Below are positions 1 through 8,572 of a stretch of DNA of 64,000 nt, piece by piece. The stretch's first letter is position 1. Every line of letters starts with the position of its first letter. Position numbers and translations under genes: made by a program. The notes beneath the pieces are model-generated. The model was given only the letters and a program-made list of their open reading frames with translations. It did not search any database and was not told where the DNA came from. Origin of the DNA: Putridiphycobacter sp045107045 (GTDB lineage Bacteria; Bacteroidota; Bacteroidia; Flavobacteriales_D; Crocinitomicaceae); NCBI GenBank assembly GCA_045107045.1, contig JBGCFR010000025.1, forward strand, positions 14,696-78,695. The letters are read 5' to 3'.

Positions 1-210
1 AAATTTCAATCCAAAAAATCTATTTATATCGGTGTTGGTAAAGAGGGGAAGGTAATGGAGCGCACAGCAAAAGAACTCTATGATAAACTAAAAAAAAGTA
101 AGCAAGAGAATGACGATTTGTATTTTGAATTCTTTGAAAAACAGGATCATGGAGATGTTCTGCATTTAGCAGTTTATAATGCGTTTGATAAAATTTTTAG
201 AGCTGAGTGA
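1..210 (+). CDS. alpha/beta-hydrolase esterase, C-terminal fragment
   Basis: An open frame enters from the left edge and runs in frame 1 to a TGA at 208-210, giving the last 69 residues of a protein. The segment has a strand ending in SIYIGVGKEG, a helix rich in Lys and Glu, and then HGDVLHLAVYNAFDKIF. That layout matches the end of the IroE/BesA-like 'putative esterase' family (COG2819 type), where the His before the final helix is the catalytic base. The serine and acid of the triad lie outside the window. No terminator is visible after the stop, and the next gene starts about 200 bases on. The family call rests on a short tail and is moderate. Confidence 0.55.
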   Translation, partial: KFQSKKSIYIGVGKEGKVMERTAKELYDKLKKSKQENDDLYFEFFEKQDHGDVLHLAVYNAFDKIFRAE

Positions 211-254
211 TTAGTAATTAAAGAATTATTTTAGCTCAAAAACGATACGCTTTT

Positions 255-276
255 TATATATCATGTTTGATATATA
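255..276. repeat. perfect 9-bp inverted repeat, 4-base loop
   Basis: TATATATCA at 255-263 is matched by TGATATATA at 268-276 around TGTT. It is very AT-rich and has no T-tract, so it is a poor terminator. It could be an operator, or chance in AT-rich DNA, in the gap between the esterase tail and the small membrane protein. A separate 10-base palindrome, GTGTATACAC, lies at 367-376. Confidence 0.35.
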
Positions 277-409
277 TGATCTTTATTTGAAATGTTACAC
301 CTGGGGTTTTAGATTAGTTAGTGTGTATTGGCAACTTTTTTTCGTAAGTTTAGATAATTAATTTCAGTGTATACACACTGTCATTTTAAAAACTTAAAAA
401 TAAAGCCTT

Positions 410-634
410 ATGAAAAATAATAGAACGATTAGTATAATTGCCATTTCTGTTAACTTGATTTCTATTTTATATAAATTAATGCAAGGTGCTCGTGCAGGCT
501 GGGAAACCATGCTTCCGATAGTAGCAACTGGTGCAGTATTAACAATAGTAGCAGTATTAATACAAAGAAATTCAATTGCATGGACTGCAGTTATAACTGC
601 AATACTGTCAATCCTATTTTTTTTCTTAGCATAA
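410..634 (+). CDS. small hydrophobic membrane protein, unknown
   Basis: This 74-residue protein has a short basic start (MKNNR) and two or three hydrophobic stretches, at about residues 5-22, 33-51 and 56-73. A small polar loop (MQGARAGWE) separates the first two. It looks like a small inner-membrane protein with no recognisable motif. The leader before the ATG is A-rich (aaacttaaaaataaagcctt), as is usual for this phylum. It is separated by about 140 bases from the DinB-like gene downstream, so common transcription is uncertain. Length, codon use and the hydrophobic pattern favour a real gene, but no function can be given. Confidence 0.55.
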   Translation: MKNNRTISIIAISVNLISILYKLMQGARAGWETMLPIVATGAVLTIVAVLIQRNSIAWTAVITAILSILFFFLA

Positions 635-771
635 ATCAGTTAAAAAAGACTATTAAATGATTTTGGTTAATTACGAATTTCAAAAGATAGCCAAACCATC
701 TTAATTCTAATAGTGGACTAGAGTAAATTAGCCTTAACTCTGAAGAAATAAAATCAAAAATAAAATCAACT

Positions 772-1431
772 ATGAACAATCAAGACGATCAAATTGACAG
801 AAGAAAATTCATTAAAAAGTCATCAGTTGCCACTTTGGGGGTAGGCAGTCTATTGATTTTACCACAAGCAGGTTCAATGGTTGACAAAACAAGTATTGAA
901 GAAATGAATATTGTTGGACCAAAAGAAGGGTTTGCACCTCAAATTGGCACTTTGGTATCTATGATGAATTGGATGAGGTCTACTATTCTTTACCCGGTAA
1001 AGGGTATGAGTGTTGATGATTTAGATTACTTGGTTGATGAAAAAGCCAATTCTATTGGTGCTATGTTATGGCACTTGGCTGCTACGGAGCGATTCTATCA
1101 AATCCATACCTTTGAGGGAAAGGATTGGGGAGATTGGGAGGAAGAGGATCAATTGGAGTGGGGTACAGCCTCTGGTTTAGGAGATGATGCCCGAGAAAAA
1201 ATAAATGGAAATAACTTAGAATTTTACCTAGAAAAATTGAAAAATGTCAGGGAAAATACACTTAAAGAATTTGCAAAACGAGATGATAAGTGGTTAATGG
1301 CGGTTGATCAGAAATGGTTTTGGGGTCCGACCAATAACTATTGTAAATGGTTTCATGTCTGTGAACATGAGTCGAATCATAATGGTCAATTTAAATTTAT
1401 TAAAAGTAGGTTACCGTCTAACAAGAATTAA
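772..1431 (+). CDS. Tat-exported DinB-family protein
   Basis: This 219-residue protein begins with a twin-arginine signal: Arg10-Arg11-Lys-Phe-Ile followed by a hydrophobic stretch to about residue 33. The mature part has the DinB four-helix pattern, with a first His in the LWHLAATER helix (His101) and a late HVCEHESNHNGQ segment (His195, His199, His203). These can supply the His triad that binds a metal in DinB/YfiT-like proteins. Members include metal-dependent thiol transferases and many of unknown role. Tat export would fit a cofactor loaded in the cytoplasm. It heads a cluster of four small enzymes (to 3327) on the same strand with gaps of 26-54 bases. The substrate is unknown. Confidence 0.75.
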   Translation: MNNQDDQIDRRKFIKKSSVATLGVGSLLILPQAGSMVDKTSIEEMNIVGPKEGFAPQIGTLVSMMNWMRSTILYPVKGMSVDDLDYLVDEKANSIGAMLWHLAATERFYQIHTFEGKDWGDWEEEDQLEWGTASGLGDDAREKINGNNLEFYLEKLKNVRENTLKEFAKRDDKWLMAVDQKWFWGPTNNYCKWFHVCEHESNHNGQFKFIKSRLPSNKN

Positions 1432-1457
1432 TTCTAGTAAACTTTCAAACAAATAGA

Positions 1458-2147
1458 ATGAAGCAAAAATTACTCCTTTTGCACGGCGCTTTAGGAACTA
1501 AAGACCAATTCAAAGTATTAGAGACAAAACTCTCACCTGAATTTAATGTATTAAGTTTTGACTTTGAAGGTCACGGTGGTCAACAATCTAATAATGATTT
1601 TTCAATGTCCTTGTTCGTTGGGAATGTTGTAGATTTTTTGAAAAAGAATAAAATTGACAGTGTCCATGTATTTGGATATAGCATGGGTGGTTATGTAGCT
1701 CTGTGTTTAGCAAGTAAGCACCCCCATTTAGTGAAACGAATTATAACATTGGGAACTAAATTCGATTGGACGAGAGCGACAGCTGAAAAAGAAGTTAAAA
1801 TGTTAAATCCAAATTCGATAGAAGAGAAAGTTCCACGTTTTGCTAGTCATCTTGAAACCATTCATGGGAAAAATTGGAAAAAGATGGTTGTAAAAACTGC
1901 AAATATGATGCTTGGGCTAGGTGAGGAAGCTTACTTATCAAAGAATGAACTTGGTGGTGTTTCGCATGAAATTTTGATTGGTGTCGGAAGTAATGATTCT
2001 ATGGTGAGTATTGAAGAGTCTGAGGCATGTACAGATGCTTTACCAAATGGTAACTTAGAAATTATTGAAGAATTTGAACATTCTATAGAAAAAGTAGATA
2101 GTTTGGTTCTGAGTACACTAATTTCTAATTTTATAAAAGTAAATTAA
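1458..2147 (+). CDS. alpha/beta-fold hydrolase
   Basis: This 229-residue cytoplasmic protein has the alpha/beta-hydrolase layout: an oxyanion strand LLLLHGALG (His9-Gly10), the nucleophile elbow GYSMGG with Ser75, a likely acid at Asp180 (VGSNDSMV) and a likely base at His208 (EFEHSI). There is no signal peptide. It resembles small MenH/BioH-like hydrolases, but the cap region gives no substrate clue. It follows the DinB-like gene by 26 bases and is probably read on the same transcript. Function beyond hydrolase is not resolved. Confidence 0.8.
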   Translation: MKQKLLLLHGALGTKDQFKVLETKLSPEFNVLSFDFEGHGGQQSNNDFSMSLFVGNVVDFLKKNKIDSVHVFGYSMGGYVALCLASKHPHLVKRIITLGTKFDWTRATAEKEVKMLNPNSIEEKVPRFASHLETIHGKNWKKMVVKTANMMLGLGEEAYLSKNELGGVSHEILIGVGSNDSMVSIEESEACTDALPNGNLEIIEEFEHSIEKVDSLVLSTLISNFIKVN

Positions 2148-2201
2148 GAAATTACTTTATTTCGAATGATTTAAACTACAAAACAAATATATCAGCACTG
2201 T

Positions 2202-2744
2202 ATGAAAAAGAATACTGTTTTTATTGCAAAGAGTATGGACGGCTTTATTGCCGATAGGAATGGGGGAATGGATTGGTTGCAAATTACACCCAATCCGAGA
2301 GGCAATGACATGGGGTATCAATTTTTTTTAGATGAAATGGATGCCATTGTAATGGGAAGAAAATCCTACGAAACCATTTTAGGCTTTGACATTGACTGGC
2401 CTTATAACATCCCAGTATTTGTTTTGAGTAGCACTTTAACTGAAGTGCCTTCAGAACTCCAAGGTAAAGTACATTTTGCCAATGGGCAATTAAAAGAAAT
2501 ACTAGCTGGGATACATGAGCATGGTTTTCACAATTTATATATTGATGGAGGTATAACCATTCAAAATTTTCTGAAAGAGGATTTAATTAATGAGTTAATC
2601 ATCACTACTATCCCCATATTATTGGGTGGTGGTATTCCACTATTTGGAGATTTATCTGTTCCCATCAGATTTCAATGTACAGGCACAAAAATATTTTTAG
2701 ATGCAGTAGTACAAAATCATTTTGTAAAGTTGAAAGTGGAGTAG
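2202..2744 (+). CDS. dihydrofolate reductase-like protein (RibD C-terminal type)
   Basis: This 180-residue protein starts with FIAKSMDGFIADRNGGMDWL, which is the N-terminal signature of the RibD_C/DHFR-like fold (yyaP-type). It continues with AIVMGRKSYETI and LYIDGGITIQNFL, the NADPH-binding strands. True FolA proteins are of similar length but carry different active-site motifs, so this is better called a DHFR-family reductase of unknown substrate. It sits third in the 772-3327 cluster, 54 bases after the hydrolase. Confidence 0.85.
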   Translation: MKKNTVFIAKSMDGFIADRNGGMDWLQITPNPRGNDMGYQFFLDEMDAIVMGRKSYETILGFDIDWPYNIPVFVLSSTLTEVPSELQGKVHFANGQLKEILAGIHEHGFHNLYIDGGITIQNFLKEDLINELIITTIPILLGGGIPLFGDLSVPIRFQCTGTKIFLDAVVQNHFVKLKVE

Positions 2745-2772
2745 ATTGTTAGTGTAAAATATGATTTAAGAG

Positions 2773-3327
2773 ATGAAATTTGAAGAAATAAAAACGGATA
2801 GATTGATTTTGAGAAAACTATCTCAAGAAGTGTATGATCAAATATTTGGTTATTATTCAAAGGATGAGGTGATGTCCTATTTGGGTTTAAGTTCAGAGAA
2901 AGAATATTTAGAAGAAAAAGTAAAATATGAAAGTGGATTAACCACTCACAATAGAAAAATACTTTACTTTCAATTATTAGATAAGACTACAAGTACAATA
3001 ATTGGTTGGTGTGGATACCATACTTGGTATGTTGATCATTTTAGAGCTGAAATAGGTTATGGCTTGTTTGATGAAAGTTTGAAAGGAAAAGGTTTGATGT
3101 CAGAAGCAATGTTACCAATTATTAAGTTTGGATTTGATCAAATGAGTTTAAATAGAATTGAAGCTTTTATAGCGCCTTATAATCAAGCTTCGTTGAAGTT
3201 AGTTAGTAAATTCAACTTTAAAGAGGAAGGCCTACTACGAGAACACTATTATAAAACTGAAAATGCGGAAGCTTCAGCAGTATATTCTTTATTAAAAAGT
3301 GAGTTTAAATTAAAAGATCATATCTAA
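2773..3327 (+). CDS. GNAT N-acetyltransferase (RimJ/RimL type)
   Basis: This 184-residue protein has the GNAT motifs: the opening TDRLILRKL, a middle AEIGYGLFDESLKGKGLMSE (the acetyl-CoA loop, with Lys-Gly-Lys-Gly-Leu) and the late LNRIEAFIAPYNQASLKLV helix. This order is typical of RimJ/RimL-like enzymes that acetylate N-termini or small amines, including some that inactivate drugs. It is the last gene of the accessory cluster, 28 bases after the DHFR-like gene. The substrate is unknown. A 123-base gap follows with no clear terminator. Confidence 0.85.
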   Translation: MKFEEIKTDRLILRKLSQEVYDQIFGYYSKDEVMSYLGLSSEKEYLEEKVKYESGLTTHNRKILYFQLLDKTTSTIIGWCGYHTWYVDHFRAEIGYGLFDESLKGKGLMSEAMLPIIKFGFDQMSLNRIEAFIAPYNQASLKLVSKFNFKEEGLLREHYYKTENAEASAVYSLLKSEFKLKDHI

Positions 3328-3450
3328 CGGATGTCAATAATTGGGGTGGTGATCTTTTTAGTGAATAACTTCAAACAATCATTGTGGAAAAGTATTTGAA
3401 CTTAAAGAACAACTGATTAAAAAAAGTTGGATTTTTGTTTCAGTTGAATT

Positions 3451-4584
3451 ATGCAATATTTACCATCATTTGAACTTTCCTTTTTAGGAATTATACTCAT
3501 CACATTTTGTGGGGTAGTGGCTATTCAAATATTGTATCTTATTATCTTTAATTTTCGGTTATTGTTGCATAAACACAGACCAGATAAGTCCAACTTTGAA
3601 CCGCCAATTAGCTTAATTATTTGTGCTAGAAACGAAGAGGATAATTTATATCAACACTTGCCTTCTATTTTAGATCAAATATACTCTAAGTTTGAGGTCA
3701 TTATTGTTAATGACCAAAGTCAAGACGATTCTAATCATATTGTAAGAGCCTATCAAAAAGATTATCCTAATTTGAGGTTAATTGAATTAGAAAAGAATAA
3801 ACATAGAAAATTTGGAAAAAAAATCCCATTAACTGTTGGTATTAAGGGTGCTAAGTATGGAATGATTATGCTTACAGATGCGGATTGTAAGCCCAACTCT
3901 AAGTATTGGTTAAAAGAAATGGCAGCAACCTATACGTCAAAAAAACAAATTGTAGTTGGTTATGGTCCATTTTATAAGCGTAAAGGGTTTCTTAATAAGT
4001 TAATCAGGTTTGACATGGTATCAATTGCTATTTCTTATCTTTCTGCTGCTAAAACAAATTTGCCTTATATGGGAGTAGGCCGGAATATGGGGTATTCTAA
4101 AGATTTATTTTTAGAAAATGATGGTTTCAAGAAACATTATCATATAGCATCTGGTGATGATGATTTACTATTGAGAGATGTAGCAACTAGAAAAAATGTC
4201 GGCATCAATATTAATCCAAATACTTTTGTATACTCCGAAGCCAAATCAACATTTAGTGCATGGTTAAATCAGAAAAAACGGCATTTTACTACTGCGCCTG
4301 AATACAAACTTATTAACAAGTTGTTTTTAGGAATATTCCCCTCTACCTTGTATTTAGCATGGTTTAGTTTCTTTATTTTACTGTTTAATACTAATTGGAC
4401 TCTATTTATTGTGAGTGTTTTGGTATTAAGATACGCATTGTATTGGCTTATAAATGGCTTGTTGTTAAGACGGTTAAAAATGAGAGACCTAATTTGGTTT
4501 TATCCTTTTTATGAATTACTTCACGTTATAGTTATGCCATTTATATATTATGCAAACCCAAAAAGAGATAAAAAGGCATGGTAA
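3451..4584 (+). CDS. membrane glycosyltransferase, family 2
   Basis: This 377-residue protein has an N-terminal membrane helix (about 10-36), a GT-A domain with SLIICARNEEDNL, an Asp pair in VNDQSQDDS and the DxD motif Asp143-Ala-Asp145 (TDADCKP), then GDDDLLLRD and a W-rich QKKRH segment. Two or three membrane helices follow from about residue 290. This is the standard layout of processive or lipid-linked GT2 enzymes that face the cytoplasm. The donor sugar and acceptor are unknown. Its stop overlaps the start of the sigma-factor gene by seven bases, so the two are translationally linked. Confidence 0.88.
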   Translation: MQYLPSFELSFLGIILITFCGVVAIQILYLIIFNFRLLLHKHRPDKSNFEPPISLIICARNEEDNLYQHLPSILDQIYSKFEVIIVNDQSQDDSNHIVRAYQKDYPNLRLIELEKNKHRKFGKKIPLTVGIKGAKYGMIMLTDADCKPNSKYWLKEMAATYTSKKQIVVGYGPFYKRKGFLNKLIRFDMVSIAISYLSAAKTNLPYMGVGRNMGYSKDLFLENDGFKKHYHIASGDDDLLLRDVATRKNVGININPNTFVYSEAKSTFSAWLNQKKRHFTTAPEYKLINKLFLGIFPSTLYLAWFSFFILLFNTNWTLFIVSVLVLRYALYWLINGLLLRRLKMRDLIWFYPFYELLHVIVMPFIYYANPKRDKKAW

Positions 4585-5183
4585 AAGGAACAAATCTTTC
4601 GGAAAAAGGTCAAAGAGATTTAGCATTGGTTGAAAAAGCACTAAATGGTAGTCAGCCAGCCTATGCAGAATTAATGGAAAAATACCGTGAATCAATTTAT
4701 TTTATGATGCTCAAAATGGTGTCTAAAGATGAAGATGCTGAGGATTTAACCATTGAAGCATTTGGAAAAGCGTTTAACCGCTTGCATCAATACTCGCCAA
4801 GTTTTGCTTTTAGTACATGGTTGTTTAAAATCGCCTCAAACAACGCCATTGATTTTATTAGAAAGAAGAGAATTCAAGTAACGTCAATGGACACCGGCTA
4901 TACAAATAGTGATGGTGAAAGTATTAGTATTGATGTAGAGAGCACTGAAAAAGATCCTGAGGAAGTGACCATCCATTTGGAGAAGGTAAAGCACATGCGG
5001 AATATTGTACAAACCTTAAAGCCACGATATAGAGATTTAATCGAAAAAAGATACTTTCAAGAATTGTCTTACGAGGAAATTGCAGTGGATATGAAATTGC
5101 CACTAGGAACAGTAAAAGCTCAGCTGTTTAGAGCACGGGCATTTCTAGCAGATATCATGGAGAAAACTAAAGATTCTATCTAA
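4578..5183 (+). CDS. RNA polymerase sigma factor, ECF family
   Basis: This 201-residue protein has region 2 (YFMMLKMVSKDEDAEDLTIEAF, then FSTWLFKIASNNAIDFIRKKR) and region 4 (LKPRYRDLIEKRYFQELSYEEIA, then LPLGTVKAQLFRAR), with a 60-residue acidic linker between them. This is a group-4 sigma factor. No anti-sigma gene lies next to it; the upstream partner is a glycosyltransferase whose end it overlaps, a gene order that I believe recurs in Bacteroidota. Its stop codon TAA (5181-5183) overlaps the stop of the facing Ppx/GppA gene. Its target promoters cannot be read from the window. Confidence 0.92.
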   Translation: MVKGTNLSEKGQRDLALVEKALNGSQPAYAELMEKYRESIYFMMLKMVSKDEDAEDLTIEAFGKAFNRLHQYSPSFAFSTWLFKIASNNAIDFIRKKRIQVTSMDTGYTNSDGESISIDVESTEKDPEEVTIHLEKVKHMRNIVQTLKPRYRDLIEKRYFQELSYEEIAVDMKLPLGTVKAQLFRARAFLADIMEKTKDSI

Positions 5184-6094
5184 ATAAAAGTAGCTGGCTT
5201 ATTATCGTAAAATACAGCACCTTCTTTGAGTGAATAAGGTGACACAATAAACTCTTTAACGCCCATTTTAGATATAATCCACTTTGTTTTAACCGCGGCA
5301 ATATTGATCATCTTTTTTCTGATTGGAATAATAAAATTGTTCGCTTGCCGCTCAGCCTTAGTAGATAAGGTAATTTGGTCTAGGTTGGTCAATAAATCGA
5401 ACATTTCAAGTTTGACATATTCATTCCTAGGGTATTGAAGATTAGAATGAAGCTCATAAAATGTTTTGAATGAACCAGAGGAACCAATCAAAACATCAGC
5501 TGACTTATTGTCAAAAAAATATTTGGTATTTTTTTCTAAATGACGTTCAATTTTTGAAACCATTTCAATATCTAATTGGTCCGGTTTATCTAAGTATTGA
5601 TAAATCCTCGAAACACCAATTTCAAAACTTGCTTTATCCTGTATGCCTTTATGATTTGCGAAAATAAACTCCGTACTGCCACCTCCAATATCCATAATTA
5701 AACTTGGACGATCAAACTGATGATTAATTTTGACTCCATGATAGATGTGATTAGCCTCTTCATTACCGCAAATAACTTGAATACAAATGCCAGTTTGTTG
5801 TTTAACAGTGTCAATAAAATCTTGTCTATTATCTGCATTCCTTAGCGCCGAGGTGCCTATCGCTTTAATTGTTCCAACATTCAATTCCAAGCATTTGTTT
5901 TTGTACTGGTTTAAAGTCTCAACGCCCCGCTTAAAAGCCTTTTTGGCAATGATAGAATGATTGATGCCTTTATTACCTAAACCAACGCCAATACGTTCTT
6001 TATAAATCGTTTCGAACTGATCTTTCAGTCGGTCAACCACCAATAAATTGAACGTATTTGTCCCTATGTCGATAATGGCAATTCGGTTTTTCAT
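5180..6094 (-). CDS. Ppx/GppA-family phosphatase
   Basis: This 304-residue protein of the ASKHA fold has the phosphate-1 loop IDIGTNTFNLLVVD near the start and the phosphate-2 loop MDIGGGSTEF at about 140. These are the diagnostic motifs of exopolyphosphatase and guanosine pentaphosphate phosphatase. At about 300 residues it has only the two core domains and lacks the C-terminal HD-type domain of E. coli Ppx, as is common in Bacteroidota. It would cut polyphosphate or pppGpp in the cytoplasm. A polyphosphate-polymerase-type gene (24925) is in the same window but 19 kb away. Its end abuts the sigma-factor gene tail to tail. Confidence 0.9.
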   Translation of the reverse strand: MKNRIAIIDIGTNTFNLLVVDRLKDQFETIYKERIGVGLGNKGINHSIIAKKAFKRGVETLNQYKNKCLELNVGTIKAIGTSALRNADNRQDFIDTVKQQTGICIQVICGNEEANHIYHGVKINHQFDRPSLIMDIGGGSTEFIFANHKGIQDKASFEIGVSRIYQYLDKPDQLDIEMVSKIERHLEKNTKYFFDNKSADVLIGSSGSFKTFYELHSNLQYPRNEYVKLEMFDLLTNLDQITLSTKAERQANNFIIPIRKKMINIAAVKTKWIISKMGVKEFIVSPYSLKEGAVFYDNKPATFI

Positions 6095-6210
6095 AAATTA
6101 GGTTCCTTCTAAAACTATGAAAAATAAACGATATTTCAAAACAAAATCTAATAACTACTAATAGGTTATTGTTTTATACCCTTATTCAATGGACCACTAA
6201 AATGTTTGCA

Positions 6211-7536
6211 CTATTTATATCTAATCCACTTAAATACTTCCTTCCAACTAGCCTTTTTGCCGTACATTAAAATACCAGTGCGATAAATTTTTGCGGCCAT
6301 CCAAGTAGTAAGTAAGAATGTAGCAATTAATAAAGTGACAGACAGTATAAGAATGAGAGGGCTAACTGAGCCAACAGCTACTTTTACTACCATCACAATA
6401 GGAGAGGTGAGCGGAATAATCGAAAACCAAGTACCAATTGCACTCTCGGGATTGGTTAACATCATAGACGCTACCATATAAGCTAAGATAAGTGGAAGGG
6501 TAACAGGTAATACCAATTGTTGTGTATCTGTTTCAGAGTCGACCATAGAGCCAATCATTGCAAAAATACCTGAATAGATTAAGAACCCACCAATAAAGTA
6601 AATTAAAAAGAACCCAATCATTACGGGCCAGTTAACATCAAAGTAAATAAAGTTGATGACGCTGTTCGATCCTTGAAGTCCTTCAGTTACAATTTGTCCA
6701 TTATCAAGTGCAGCTGTATCCCAACTGCTTGGGTCAACCATATCTGGGAATACAAAAATCCTCAGCAGCATTAAACCTATACCGGACATGAGTACCCAAA
6801 TTAAAAACTGTGTTAGTCCGACTAATCCAATGCCAATTATTTTACCAAGCATTAATTGAAACGGCTTTACTGACGAGATAATAATTTCTACCACGCGGTT
6901 TGTTTTTTCCTCAATTACACCCCGCATGACTTGGTTTGAGTAAAAGAAGATGAAAAAGTAGATCAAAATGGCAAACCCGAATCCAACAATTGATTTCATA
7001 TCTGAATTATCTTTTCCCTCAGGGTCTTTGGCATCTAAAAATTTAAAATCAAAAGGTAATTGGATTAAGTTGTACTCCGTTTTTGTTAAGTTAGTTTTCT
7101 TCAATGCAAAATACTCTCTTATTCTAGCTTCAATTCTATTTTCAATATATGATTTTGTTCCAAAGCTTGGTGTTTTCCTGTAATAAGAAATAACCCTCCT
7201 ATTTTCAGGTACTTTTTCGTTTAAACTCAGTAATATGTCATATTCAGCAAATTTAGGATCGTTTAAAAATTGACTTGCACTATCAATATAACTTTCGTAA
7301 AAAAAGAACTGAGCTGGCCTATCAATGGCGTCTTCTTCGAAAATTTTGGTACCACACCACCCACCTGGGTCAGCAACCAGAACTTTAACTTGTTCGTTCT
7401 CTTCCACAGCCAAATACATGGCACCAAACATAAAACCTAAAAATAGAATAGGGATCAAAATAGTGGTGACTAAAAAGGATCTCTTTTTTACTCTAGTATT
7501 GTATTCACGGCCAATTATTAGTTTCAAATTACTCAT
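6211..7536 (-). CDS. ABC-2 type exporter permease (NatB-like)
   Basis: This 441-residue integral membrane protein has one N-terminal helix (about 20-40), a large outer domain to about residue 185, then five or six membrane helices. After the first of these comes the conserved VMRGVIEEKTNRVVEIIISSVKPFQLMLGKI segment, typical of NatB/YhaP-type ABC-2 permeases. The partner ATPase lies just upstream and overlaps by eight bases, so the two form one exporter. The cargo (ions, drugs or lipids) cannot be told. Together they match the NatAB/YhaQP class found throughout Bacteroidota. Confidence 0.88.
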   Translation of the reverse strand: MSNLKLIIGREYNTRVKKRSFLVTTILIPILFLGFMFGAMYLAVEENEQVKVLVADPGGWCGTKIFEEDAIDRPAQFFFYESYIDSASQFLNDPKFAEYDILLSLNEKVPENRRVISYYRKTPSFGTKSYIENRIEARIREYFALKKTNLTKTEYNLIQLPFDFKFLDAKDPEGKDNSDMKSIVGFGFAILIYFFIFFYSNQVMRGVIEEKTNRVVEIIISSVKPFQLMLGKIIGIGLVGLTQFLIWVLMSGIGLMLLRIFVFPDMVDPSSWDTAALDNGQIVTEGLQGSNSVINFIYFDVNWPVMIGFFLIYFIGGFLIYSGIFAMIGSMVDSETDTQQLVLPVTLPLILAYMVASMMLTNPESAIGTWFSIIPLTSPIVMVVKVAVGSVSPLILILSVTLLIATFLLTTWMAAKIYRTGILMYGKKASWKEVFKWIRYK

Positions 7537-8464
7537 TTTCGCCTCCCTTCACTTGTTGTACTGCATTTATAAAAATATCATTCATTGATGGTAACACCTC
7601 TTGAACAGAAATGATATCAACCACTGGCATAACTGCTTTTAATAAATCATTGACAGTGTTGTCATTCTTTAACTGAACATGTGCTATGGCAATATTATCA
7701 TCTACCTGCTCTTTATCAATTAAATTAAAATTGCTCCAAAGTGCATTGGCAAAAGCCATCATTACACCATTAAATTTAACGGCATAGGTATGGGTATTAA
7801 ATTGTTCTTTTACATCTTTCAACTTTCCATTTAAAACCATTTTACTTTTATTAATTAAAGCAATGGAGTCACAAATCTCCTCCACACTATTCATATTGTG
7901 CGTGGATAGCATAATGGAGGTTCCTTTAGCCTTAAGAGCCATTATTTCTGTTTTTATCAACTCTGTGTTAATCGGGTCAAATCCACTAAAAGGTTCATCA
8001 AGAATTAGGAGTGGTGGTTCATGTAAAATAGTTGAAATAAATTGTACTTTCTGAGCCATACCCTTCGACAACTCTTCAATCTTTTTGTCATACCAAGCAC
8101 CAATATCAAATTTATCAAACCATTCTTTGAGCTTATATTTAGCTTCATTTTTAGACATGCCTTTTAAGCGAGCAAAGTATAATGCTTGTTCACCAACTTT
8201 CATTTTTTTGTAGAGCCCACGTTCTTCAGGTAAATAACCAATTTTTGAAATATCTTCCCTTTTAATCGGTTTACCCTCAATAAATACTTGGCCGGAATCA
8301 GGTGCAGTAATTTGATTGATGATTCGAATTAAACTTGTTTTACCAGCGCCATTTGGTCCTAGTAATCCAAAAATTTCTCCTTTCTGAGTGGATATTGAAA
8401 TATCATCAAGTGCTCTGTGATTGGCATATTGTTTGACAATGTTTTCAATGCGAAGCATTTCCAT
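7529..8464 (-). CDS. ABC transporter ATP-binding protein (NatA-like)
   Basis: This 311-residue protein has Walker A GPNGAGKT at 36-43, the Q-loop region after GYLPEERGLY, the signature LSKGM at 133-137 and Walker B LLILDEP at 152-158, with an H-loop His in LSTHNM. The last 100 residues form the C-terminal extension usual in NatA-like proteins (DUF4162 type). It couples ATP hydrolysis to the overlapping permease. Met3 is an equally possible start. The pair is transcribed leftwards and is separate from the facing sigma-factor unit. Confidence 0.92.
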   Translation of the reverse strand: MEMLRIENIVKQYANHRALDDISISTQKGEIFGLLGPNGAGKTSLIRIINQITAPDSGQVFIEGKPIKREDISKIGYLPEERGLYKKMKVGEQALYFARLKGMSKNEAKYKLKEWFDKFDIGAWYDKKIEELSKGMAQKVQFISTILHEPPLLILDEPFSGFDPINTELIKTEIMALKAKGTSIMLSTHNMNSVEEICDSIALINKSKMVLNGKLKDVKEQFNTHTYAVKFNGVMMAFANALWSNFNLIDKEQVDDNIAIAHVQLKNDNTVNDLLKAVMPVVDIISVQEVLPSMNDIFINAVQQVKGGENE

Positions 8465-8572
8465 AAATGAATTGATTTAAAAGCTTAAATATAGCCGATT
8501 TTTCTTTGGCTTTGAAGATGAATTAGAAAATCTTAAGAATTATTAAATATTTGAAAACGCATTTAATTTTGC

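Noticed and set aside
5470..5667. A plus-strand frame inside the Ppx/GppA gene
   Set aside because: It is antisense to a well-supported gene and shows no start context or motif.
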